From Planctomycetota bacterium (GTDB lineage: Bacteria > Planctomycetota > Planctomycetia > Isosphaerales > Isosphaeraceae), in assembly GCA_021807585.1 (NCBI GenBank), contig JAKBCQ010000008.1, positions 1 through 15,020 on the forward strand: a stretch of DNA of 15,020 nt, in the 5' to 3' direction. Positions 9,258 through 15,020 of this stretch are shown piece after piece. The notes under the pieces were generated by a model. That model did not search any database. It was not told the DNA's origin and saw only the letters and a list, made by a program, of their open reading frames with translations. Within the stretch, counting starts at the first letter, position 1; the number at the start of each line of letters is the position of its first letter. The position numbers were made by a program, and so were the translations under genes.

Positions 9258-10181
9258 ATGAGCATAAAAAATTTCTTTGATAAATTAAAGCGCGGACTGG
9301 CCAAGACGGCGCGGCTGATCGACGTCCGGTCGTGGTTCGGCAGGAAGGTCGACGCGTCGTTTCTCGACGATCTTGAGGCGCGGCTGATTCAGGCGGACGT
9401 CGGGGTTGCGGCGACGGGTCGGATCGTCGCACGGGTGAAGGAGTCGTTCGCCGATAAGACCGCGGGGGAGGATCTGGTCGAGTTTGTGCGGAACGAACTC
9501 AAGGAATTGCTCGACGATCCACGGAAATCGAGCCTGACCGAGGCCGAATCGGGACCGACGGTTTATTTGATCGCGGGAGTGAACGGATCGGGAAAGACGA
9601 CATCGATCGCCAAACTTTCTCAATGGATTAAAGAGCGGAATAAGACGATCCTTTTGGCGGCGTGCGATACGTTCCGCGCCGCGGCTTCGGATCAGTTGGA
9701 GGTTTGGGCGGGGCGTGCCGGTGTTGATCTTGTTAAAGGTTCACCCGGCGCCGATCCCGCGAGCGTGGCACACGACGCGTGTGATCGAGCGCTGGCGCGA
9801 AAGATCGACGTTTTGATCGTCGACACCGCGGGTCGGCTGCACACTCAGCAGCACCTGATGCGCGAGCTTGAGAAGGTTCGAAATGTGATCGCGCGTAAGA
9901 TTCCGGGATCGCCTCACGAGGTATTGCTCGTTCTTGACGCGACGAACGGTCAGAACGCGATCCGTCAGGCCGAGGTTTTCACCAAATCGATCGGCTGCAC
10001 CGGGGTGATCCTGACGAAGCTCGACGGGACGGCGAAGGGGGGAATCGTGGTGTCGATTCGCCAGACGATCGGCCTGCCGGTCAAGTTTATCGGCGTGGGA
10101 GAGGGGATCGACGATTTGCAGCCGTTCGATCCCGCGGCGTTCGTCGATTCGCTGCTGGAAATCCCGTCGTCTTCGGGTTAG
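9258..10181 (+). CDS. ftsY: Signal recognition particle receptor FtsY
   Basis: FtsY is the membrane-associated SRP GTPase that receives ribosome-nascent-chain complexes from Ffh and hands them to the SecYEG translocon. The 307 residues hold only the N and G domains. The start MSIKNFFDKLKRGL is a basic amphipathic helix of the kind that binds lipid; the long acidic A domain of E. coli FtsY is absent, which is common outside proteobacteria. GTPase motifs are complete: G1 GVNGSGKTT (107-115), G2 DTFRAAA (137-143), G3 DTAGR (189-193), G4 TKLDG (253-257) and G5 region GVGEGIDDLQPF (279-290). The ending DDLQPFDPAAFVDSLL distinguishes FtsY from Ffh, which would carry a Met-rich M domain. No convincing Shine-Dalgarno sequence precedes ATG 9258, and the first codons are AT-rich, which may keep the start site unstructured. 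Confidence 0.96.
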   Translation: MSIKNFFDKLKRGLAKTARLIDVRSWFGRKVDASFLDDLEARLIQADVGVAATGRIVARVKESFADKTAGEDLVEFVRNELKELLDDPRKSSLTEAESGPTVYLIAGVNGSGKTTSIAKLSQWIKERNKTILLAACDTFRAAASDQLEVWAGRAGVDLVKGSPGADPASVAHDACDRALARKIDVLIVDTAGRLHTQQHLMRELEKVRNVIARKIPGSPHEVLLVLDATNGQNAIRQAEVFTKSIGCTGVILTKLDGTAKGGIVVSIRQTIGLPVKFIGVGEGIDDLQPFDPAAFVDSLLEIPSSSG

Positions 10182-10230
10182 AAGAGGTCGGGGTTGATCC
10201 GATTTTCATCGATCGAAGATCGAGTTGGTC

Positions 10231-10258
10231 TTGACGCGGTCGAAACCGTTGGTATGGT
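10231..10258 (+). promoter_or_regulatory. Candidate promoter of the rplM-rpsI operon
   Basis: TTGACG (10231-10236; five of six matches) and TATGGT (10253-10258; four of six) are 16 bases apart. Transcription would begin around 10265, leaving a leader of about 70 bases before rplM. It sits in the 156-base gap after ftsY, where a ribosomal-protein promoter is expected. No transcription data are available to me. Confidence 0.45.
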
Positions 10259-10337
10259 TGTACTTTTCGTCCACGGAACCGAGTTCCACACACCGAACGT
10301 CGAGTGACGACGTTGCATAGCCAGGTTGAATATCGTC

Positions 10338-11045
10338 ATGAATTGTTATCAGGCGAAGGCGGGCGAATTGACCCGTCAATGGTACGTGATCGACGCGAGC
10401 GAAGTCGTCGTGGGGCGGCTCGCGGCTCAGATCGCTCCGATTTTGATGGGTAAGCACAGGCCCACGTACACCCCTCACGTCGACACGGGCGATTTCGTCA
10501 TCGTCACCAACGTTGATAAAGTCGTGTTCACTGGGAATAAGTGGCGACAAAAATCGTATCAACGTTATTCGGGTTATCCAAGCGGTCAACGTGAAGAGGT
10601 CGCGTGGAAGTTGTTCCAACGACGTCCCGAACGGATTCTCGAGCTCGCGGTGACGCGGATGATGCCGAAGAATAAAATCGGCCGGCACATGCTGCTCAAG
10701 CTCAAGATGTACGTTGGACCGAATCATCCGCATCAGGCTCAAACGCCGATTCCACTGGAAGCGGTGAACGGTCGTCCCGCGGTCGCCGGCGCTCTGTGGG
10801 CGCCCGATCCTCAAAAGCTTGAGGAAAGCGGCGAGCGTTTGAACCGCCGCACCGCTCGAATCAAGCAAACCGACGACTCGCCGGCTTCGGCCGTCACGGC
10901 GCACGCGCAATCGGCGGTCGCCGAACAATCATCGTCCGCCGAGCCCGCGCACGATCACGCCCCCGCGGCTCACGCCGAGGCGCATCACTCGCAGCCGGAA
11001 TCCGGCGCGGCTCAAACGGATTCGGCCGAAGCCGATAACGCGTAA
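10338..11045 (+). CDS. rplM: 50S ribosomal protein L13 (uL13) with a long His/Ala-rich tail
   Basis: L13 is an early-assembling protein of the large subunit that binds 23S rRNA. Residues 1-144 form a complete L13: QWYVIDASEVVVGRLAAQIA (14-33), LMGKHRPTYTPHVDTGDFVIV (36-56), KVVFTGNKW (61-69), YSGYPSG (77-83) and the conserved AVTRMMPKNKIGRHMLLKLK (104-123), ending KMYVGPNHPHQAQTP. ATG 10338 gives MNCYQAKAGELTRQW, the usual distance to the invariant Trp; a TTG at 10326 would add only four residues. The family norm is about 140-150 residues, but this protein has 235. The extra 90 residues are low-complexity, rich in Ala, Ser, Glu and His (HDHAPAAHAEAHH at 205-217), with no motif I recognise. 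rpsI follows 48 bases later, the standard L13-S9 pair. Confidence 0.95.
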   Translation: MNCYQAKAGELTRQWYVIDASEVVVGRLAAQIAPILMGKHRPTYTPHVDTGDFVIVTNVDKVVFTGNKWRQKSYQRYSGYPSGQREEVAWKLFQRRPERILELAVTRMMPKNKIGRHMLLKLKMYVGPNHPHQAQTPIPLEAVNGRPAVAGALWAPDPQKLEESGERLNRRTARIKQTDDSPASAVTAHAQSAVAEQSSSAEPAHDHAPAAHAEAHHSQPESGAAQTDSAEADNA

Positions 11046-11093
11046 TCGATTATTCACTGACTGAATCGTTTCGAATCGAGGATTCAACGTCCG

Positions 11094-11498
11094 ATGACGA
11101 CCGCCGCGACGAAAACTTACATCTGGGGGACGGGAAGGCGCAAGACGTCCGTCGCCCGCGTACGAATCCGTGAAGGAACAGGTGTTTACCTGGTGAATGA
11201 CCGCGAGGTCGACGCCTATTTTCACGGGGAAATTCAGCGGAACGACGCACGATCGCCGTTGGCCGCGGGGGATCTCGCCGCCCGCGTCGACGTATTCGTG
11301 AACGTCAAGGGAGGGGGCGTATCCAGCCAGGCCGGCGCAGTCATGCTCGGCCTCGCTCGCGCGCTCAAGGAATTCCGTCCCGATCTCGAACCCGCGCTCC
11401 GCGACGGCGGTTACCTCACCCGCGATTCGCGCATGGTGGAACGGAAGAAATACGGTCATAAGAAGGCGCGCAAGAGCTTCCAGTTCTCCAAGCGATGA
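11094..11498 (+). CDS. rpsI: 30S ribosomal protein S9 (uS9)
   Basis: S9 sits in the head of the small subunit, and its C-terminal tail reaches the P-site tRNA. The 134-residue length is normal. Family hallmarks are present: YIWGTGRRKTSVARVRI near the N-terminus, VNVKGGGVSSQAGAVMLGLA in the middle, RDSRMVERKKYGHKKARKSFQ near the end, and the canonical last residues FSKR. GAGG at 11078-11081 is a possible ribosome site, with a rather long 12-base spacing to ATG 11094. It is the second gene of the rplM-rpsI operon and is followed by a strong terminator 48 bases past its stop. Confidence 0.98.
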   Translation: MTTAATKTYIWGTGRRKTSVARVRIREGTGVYLVNDREVDAYFHGEIQRNDARSPLAAGDLAARVDVFVNVKGGGVSSQAGAVMLGLARALKEFRPDLEPALRDGGYLTRDSRMVERKKYGHKKARKSFQFSKR

Positions 11499-11546
11499 CG
11501 CGCGATCCGCTCGTTTCGTTTTGGGATCATATTCTTACGCATGACG

Positions 11547-11584
11547 GGGCCGCGCCGAATTCCTTCGGCTCGGTCCTTTTTTTT
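11547..11584 (+). terminator. Intrinsic terminator of rplM-rpsI
   Basis: The hairpin has an outer stem GGGCCG (11547-11552) with CGGTCC (11571-11576, one G-T pair), a single C/T mismatch, and an inner stem GCCGAA (11554-11559) with TTCGGC (11564-11569). The loop is TTCC. Eight consecutive T residues follow directly (11577-11584). There is no A run on the left side, so it should act on plus-strand transcripts only and not on the convergent channel gene. Confidence 0.92.
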
Positions 11585-11688
11585 GCGCCCGGGCATCGTC
11601 GGCTCGCGTCATTAACGGCGGCTGCGAGACTTCGGCGGCGCCGTCGTCTCGGCTGGCCGAGTTATATTATAAACATGCAAAGCGATTT

Positions 11689-12756
11689 TTAACTGCGATT
11701 CTCGTTCGTCGCTTCGCCGTATTGCTTGCAAAATTGATCAAGCTTGGCTCGTGAACCGAGCAGGACGATCGAATCCCCCTCGGTCATCGGCTCGTCCCCG
11801 GTCGGCGGGAAATCGACCCGACCGTCTCCCTTTTTGATCGCGACGACGACGACCCCCGTCTTGCGACCGACGTCGGCGTCGCGCAATGTTTTGCCGGCGA
11901 GCGGGCTCGAAGCCTCGATCGACACCTCGTCCATCTCAATCGCCAAATGCGATCGATGCGTCATCAAATCGATGAACTGCACCGCATAGGGATTGAGCAC
12001 CAGCGACGTGATCCGCCGCGCGCCGATCGCCGCGGGAAGCACGACGTGATTCGCACCCGCTTGTCGAAGTTTCTTCTGAGTGCTCGGCATCTCGGCGCGA
12101 GCGATGATTTGGACGTCGGGCGCCAACTGTCGCGCCGTCAGCGTAATGAAAACGTTGTTCGAATCCGACGGAACGACCGTCACCAGATATTTCGCATGTT
12201 CAAGCCCCGCCTCTTGCAACACGCTCTCCTCGGTCGCGTCTCCGAGCACATATAAATATCCAAGTTTTTCGATATCGGTCACGCGTTCGGCCGCCGATTC
12301 GACGACGACGAAGGGCATCCCTCCCGCCGAGAGTTCCTCGGAGACGAGCGTTCCCATCCGACCGAAGCCGGCGACGATTGCATGATCTTTAAGCGTTTCG
12401 ATTTGTCGCCGCACGCGTTGATGCCCCAAAACTTTGCGAATCTCACCCTCGGTCACGAACTGGAGGAAACCGGCCACCATGTACGCCACCGACACGATGC
12501 CGAACGTGATCAACAGAATGGTATGCGTCCGTTCGATCACTCCGACGACGGGCCTCACCTCGCTGAAACCGACACCCGACACCGTAATCACAACCATGTA
12601 CATGGCGTCCGAAAAACTCCAGCCCAGCATCATGTAGCCAATGATTCCAAACGTGATCACGCTGACGAGCGCCGCCAATCCCGTGATAATCCGGCGGACG
12701 GATCCCCGTCTCCAGAACGAGCTCTCGGGTTCATCGAGTACGTCCAACCTTGGCAT
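11689..12756 (-). CDS. Two-TM ion channel with RCK (TrkA-N/TrkA-C) domains, atypical filter
   Basis: This 355-residue protein has the layout of MthK-like prokaryotic potassium channels. TM1 covers about 24-46, a pore helix 47-60, the filter about 61-65 and TM2 about 78-102. A cytoplasmic RCK N domain follows (about 124-240) with the nucleotide-binding loop GFGRMG (130-135), an acidic end of strand 2 (E153) and GDATEESVL (172-180). An RCK C domain covers about 268-344. The filter region reads ITVSGVGFSEVRP; aligned with the classical TVGYG, the filter is GVGFS, so the first Thr and last Gly are replaced. Ion selectivity is therefore uncertain. The start is ATG at 12756-12754, which lies just before TM1 as expected; the ribosome site is weak. 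It is convergent with rpsI and divergent from the MFS gene. Fold assignment is strong; potassium as the ion is inferred. Confidence 0.88.
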   Translation of the reverse strand: MPRLDVLDEPESSFWRRGSVRRIITGLAALVSVITFGIIGYMMLGWSFSDAMYMVVITVSGVGFSEVRPVVGVIERTHTILLITFGIVSVAYMVAGFLQFVTEGEIRKVLGHQRVRRQIETLKDHAIVAGFGRMGTLVSEELSAGGMPFVVVESAAERVTDIEKLGYLYVLGDATEESVLQEAGLEHAKYLVTVVPSDSNNVFITLTARQLAPDVQIIARAEMPSTQKKLRQAGANHVVLPAAIGARRITSLVLNPYAVQFIDLMTHRSHLAIEMDEVSIEASSPLAGKTLRDADVGRKTGVVVVAIKKGDGRVDFPPTGDEPMTEGDSIVLLGSRAKLDQFCKQYGEATNENRS

Positions 12757-12920
12757 CGAATCTCGACCGCTCGTTTCGGAACCGTATCGTAATCGAATCG
12801 CCGCGAGGCGGCCGGCAAGTCCACCCCGGCCATCGAAACTGTAACCCTTCCATCTCGGCTTGTCGATCGAATCCGACCAAGCGACGATCGAGTCGATTCG
12901 GACGGAACCGACATATCGTT

Positions 12921-12950
12921 AACATGCTATTATATAATTATGCTATTGTA
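12921..12950. promoter_or_regulatory. AT-rich divergent promoter/operator candidate
   Basis: Within a GC-rich gap between divergent genes, bases 12921-12950 are strongly AT-rich. They contain the palindrome ATTATATAAT (12929-12938), which presents TATAAT on both strands, flanked by direct repeats ATGCTATT at 12924-12931 and 12940-12947 (16-base period). TGCTATTAT (12925-12933) also fits an extended -10. No convincing -35 box is visible on either strand. It may serve the MFS gene (start about 100 bases away), the channel gene, or both. The rest of the 279-base gap (12757-13035) shows nothing I can assign. Confidence 0.35.
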
Positions 12951-13035
12951 ACTAAGGACTTTGAAGCGGCGATTATTGGTCTCTTCCGCGGGATTCCGCG
13001 CCGCACGATGGATTCATCGCACATCCTCGGCGATA

Positions 13036-14367
13036 ATGTTCCGAATGAGGAACCCGCCGAGCGATTTCGATAACCATCAAGAATCGAACGACGCTTCGCC
13101 GCCGCGAATCGCCTGGCTCGTCGTCGCTTTGTTGGTTCCCGTGGCACTCTTGAATTATCTCGACCGACAGATGCTCGCGGCGATGAAGTCGTCGATGATG
13201 AACGATATCCCCGATATCGCCACCAGGGCGAATTGGGGAGTCGTCCTCGGTTCATTTAAATGGGTTTATGCGTTGCTCAGTCCCGCGGGAGGTTATCTCG
13301 CGGATCGGCTCAGTCGAAGTCGCGTCATCGCCGCAAGCCTGTTCGTCTGGTCCGTGGTGACCTGGGCGACGGGACACGTCCAATCGTTCCCCCAACTCGT
13401 CGCCGCGCGGGCGTTGATGGGAATCAGCGAGGCGCTTTACATCCCCGCTGCGCTCGCCCTCGTCGCTCAGATCCACCGCGGCGGAACTCGCTCACGAGCC
13501 GTCGGGCTGCATCAAACGGGCATCTACGCCGGAATCATCCTCGGCGGATTCTCCGGATACGTCGCCGACAATCCGACCCTCGGATGGCGATCGGCGTTCA
13601 TCGCATGCGGATTTATTGGTATTACTTATTCATTTCCTCTCTATATTTTATTGATTCGTTTATGCGATTCCGATCGGCGAACCGGGTCCGAACAATCGCC
13701 GAGGAGTCGATCGAATGAGATTGCAAACGACCGTGAGGATCGGTTCGCGTCGCCGTTCGCCGCGGTCCGCGATCTTTTTAGCAATTTTAACTATGTTCTT
13801 CTTGTTATCTACTTTACGTTGCCGGCGCTCGCGGGCTGGATCGTCAAAGACTGGATGCCCGATATCCTTAAGGAGCAATTCTCCCTCGGACAGGGAAAAG
13901 CGGGGATTTCGGCGGTTTTCTACGTGCAATTCGCGTCACTGATCGGGGTGTTCGCGGGGGGGTGGCTTGCCGACTCGTGGAGCAAGCGATCGCCGCGCGG
14001 CAATATTTACATAAGCGCCCTCGGAATGACGTTCTTCCTCCCCGCTCTCTTCGGCGTCGGTACGGCGTCGACGCTCGGGATCGCGATCGGCTTTCTGATC
14101 CTCTTCGGGATCGGCTGGGGCTTTTTTGATTGCAATAATATGCCGATCCTTTGCCTGATCGTTAGGCCCGAATTACGCGCCACGGGCTATGGATTCATGA
14201 ATTTGGTAAGCATCAGTTGCGGCGGATTCGCCGATTGGGGCTTTGGAGCGCTCCGCGATCATCACGTGCCGCTTCCGCTGATCTTCGGCGTGTTCGCCGG
14301 CTTTGCGCTCTTATCCGTGGCGATCGTACTCCTCATCCGACCGAATCACCGGGAGTTTCAAACATGA
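13036..14367 (+). CDS. MFS transporter, likely anion:cation symporter type
   Basis: This is an integral membrane transporter of about 443 residues with the usual twelve hydrophobic segments. The first is [20 protein letters not shown] (25-44); NYLDRQ right after TM1 is typical of the sugar-acid/organic-anion (ACS) branch. The MFS loop motif appears as [12 protein letters not shown] (85-96), and its half-repeat equivalent as [15 protein letters not shown] (308-322). A charged central loop (about 210-248) separates the two six-helix halves. The start is uncertain: ATG 13036 and ATG 13045 are both plausible, and the frame stays open to TTG 12961, whose nearby AAGGA is too close to serve it. I prefer 13036 because the added upstream residues look noncoding. 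Codons 13609-13672 form an AT-rich island in a membrane segment. The last codons overlap the next gene, a lyase, suggesting uptake of that enzyme's substrate. Confidence 0.85.
   Translation: MFRMRNPPSDFDNHQESNDASPPRIAWLVVALLVPVALLNYLDRQMLAAMKSSMMNDIPDIATRANWGVVLGSFKWVYALLSPAGGYLADRLSRSRVIAASLFVWSVVTWATGHVQSFPQLVAARALMGISEALYIPAALALVAQIHRGGTRSRAVGLHQTGIYAGIILGGFSGYVADNPTLGWRSAFIACGFIGITYSFPLYILLIRLCDSDRRTGSEQSPRSRSNEIANDREDRFASPFAAVRDLFSNFNYVLLVIYFTLPALAGWIVKDWMPDILKEQFSLGQGKAGISAVFYVQFASLIGVFAGGWLADSWSKRSPRGNIYISALGMTFFLPALFGVGTASTLGIAIGFLILFGIGWGFFDCNNMPILCLIVRPELRATGYGFMNLVSISCGGFADWGFGALRDHHVPLPLIFGVFAGFALLSVAIVLLIRPNHREFQT
14351..14367 (+). promoter_or_regulatory. Shine-Dalgarno and ATGA overlap coupling the MFS gene to the lyase
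   Basis: GGGAG (14351-14355) lies 8 bases before ATG 14364. The MFS stop TGA (14365-14367) overlaps that ATG as ATGA, the classical arrangement for translational coupling. This fixes the lyase start and argues for one transcript. Confidence 0.7.
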
Positions 14368-15020
14368 CGACTCGTATGTTTCAAGGAATCATCCCCCCGC
14401 TCGTCACTCCGTTGCGCGATCGCGATGCGCTCGACGACGACGGATTACAACGGTTGATTGAACACGTGATTGCGGGAGGAGTGAGCGGAATATTCATCCT
14501 GGGGACGACGGGAGAAGCTCCGAGCCTCGGTTATCGCCTGCGTCGCGAGCTGATCGGTCGCGTCTGTGAATCGGTTCGAGATCGCGTTCCGGTGCTCGTG
14601 GGGATCACCGATACCGCATTTGTCGAATCGGTGAATCTCGCCCATCATGCCGCCGCCGCGGGCGCCGCCGCGGTCGTCCTTTCGACCCCGTATTACTTTC
14701 CCGCGGGTCAAACCGAACTCGCCGATTACGTGCGAAACCTCGCGGAACGACTCCCGCTCCCGCTCTTGCTTTACAACATGCCGAGCCTGACCAAAGTTTG
14801 GTTCGAGATCGAAACGCTCCGCAAACTCGCCGATATCGACCGTATCGTCGGAATCAAAGATAGCGGAGATGATCTCGATTATTTCAAACGTTTGATCGAT
14901 TTGCGCGATAAACGTCCCGATTGGTCGATCCTGATCGGGCCCGAGGCGAAAACCGCCGAGGCGATCGGGCTCGGCGGCGACGGCGCGGTCGCGGGAGGAT
15001 CGAACGTGTTTCCGACGCTG
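14364..15020 (+). CDS. DHDPS/N-acetylneuraminate lyase family protein, 3' end missing
   Basis: The first 219 residues are visible; family members have about 290-300, so some 75 C-terminal residues lie beyond the window. This is the class I aldolase TIM barrel that forms a Schiff base with pyruvate-type substrates. Visible landmarks are [10 protein letters not shown] (8-17), GTTGE (47-51) binding the carboxylate, STPYYF (107-112), the catalytic Tyr in YNMPSLT (Y137) and the Schiff-base Lys in GIKDS (K165). In true DapA the residue five after that Tyr is Arg (E. coli R138), which binds aspartate semialdehyde; here it is Leu142, as in E. coli NanA. The lysine-pathway role is therefore unlikely. 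With the coupled MFS transporter, a catabolic aldolase for a sugar acid or related 2-oxo acid is more likely. The loop GPEA (192-195) does not match NanA's GYDE, so sialic acid is unproven. Confidence 0.88.
   Translation, partial: MTTRMFQGIIPPLVTPLRDRDALDDDGLQRLIEHVIAGGVSGIFILGTTGEAPSLGYRLRRELIGRVCESVRDRVPVLVGITDTAFVESVNLAHHAAAAGAAAVVLSTPYYFPAGQTELADYVRNLAERLPLPLLLYNMPSLTKVWFEIETLRKLADIDRIVGIKDSGDDLDYFKRLIDLRDKRPDWSILIGPEAKTAEAIGLGGDGAVAGGSNVFPTL

Noticed and set aside
10206..11459. Two minus-strand open frames (240 and 176 codons) opposite rplM and rpsI
   Set aside because: Both lie opposite ribosomal protein genes that match their families end to end.
11648..11661. Inverted repeat CTCGGC-TG-GCCGAG downstream of the channel gene
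   Set aside because: The loop is only two bases and no T run follows it on the minus strand, so it does not qualify as the channel gene's terminator.
11675..11692. Mini-frame ATG CAA AGC GAT TTT TAA past the rpsI terminator
   Set aside because: It has five codons, no ribosome site, and overlaps the channel stop on the other strand.
12382..12792. Plus-strand 136-codon frame opposite the channel gene
   Set aside because: It is His/Arg/Asp-rich and antisense to the transmembrane and RCK N regions, which are convincing on the minus strand.
1..15020. CRISPR arrays, tRNA or rRNA genes, insertion sequences
   Set aside because: No regularly spaced repeats, cloverleaf-like gaps, transposase motifs or terminal inverted repeats were seen by eye; gaps are short and AT/GC-mixed.

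Overview
The window most likely comes from a planctomycete or another member of the PVC bacteria. The strongest evidence is a single 2176-residue UvrA built from two complete UvrA proteins in tandem. Tandem UvrA is known from chlamydiae and planctomycetes. Other support is the nusB-ftsY pair, a planctomycete-style esterase, and long extra segments on the housekeeping proteins NusB and L13. DNA is GC-rich, with scattered AT-rich codon islands and a striking excess of the hexamer CGATCG. The order within the phylum (perhaps Isosphaerales) is a guess.

Layout from left to right. Bases 2-1543 hold the 3' part of an acetylxylan-esterase-like alpha/beta hydrolase gene cut by the window edge. A 222-base gap follows; it contains a doubtful 56-codon frame whose stop overlaps the uvrA start. 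Bases 1765-8295 are the tandem uvrA, which also carries an unassigned C-terminal extension of about 234 residues. After a 197-base gap come nusB (8493-9185) and ftsY (9258-10181), both on the plus strand. The ribosomal pair rplM-rpsI (10338-11498) follows, preceded by a good promoter candidate and ended by a strong intrinsic terminator at 11547-11584. A convergent gene on the minus strand (11689-12756) encodes a two-helix ion channel with an RCK/TrkA regulatory module and an atypical selectivity filter. A divergent AT-rich intergenic region then leads to an MFS transporter (about 13036-14367). Its last codons overlap the start of a DHDPS/N-acetylneuraminate lyase family gene (14364-15020), which runs off the right edge.

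Functionally, most of the window is housekeeping: nucleotide excision repair (UvrA), antitermination of rRNA transcription (NusB), SRP-dependent membrane targeting (FtsY) and ribosomal proteins L13 and S9. Both ends look catabolic: an esterase on the left, and on the right a transporter translationally coupled to an aldolase-type lyase, probably a carboxylate or sugar-acid uptake and cleavage module. I saw no mobile elements, CRISPR arrays, tRNA or rRNA genes. No gene-free stretch exceeds 300 bases. The most unusual items are the covalent UvrA dimer with its extra domain, the GVGFS channel filter, the His/Ala-rich tail of L13, the rare-codon islands at UvrA module starts, and the CGATCG over-representation.
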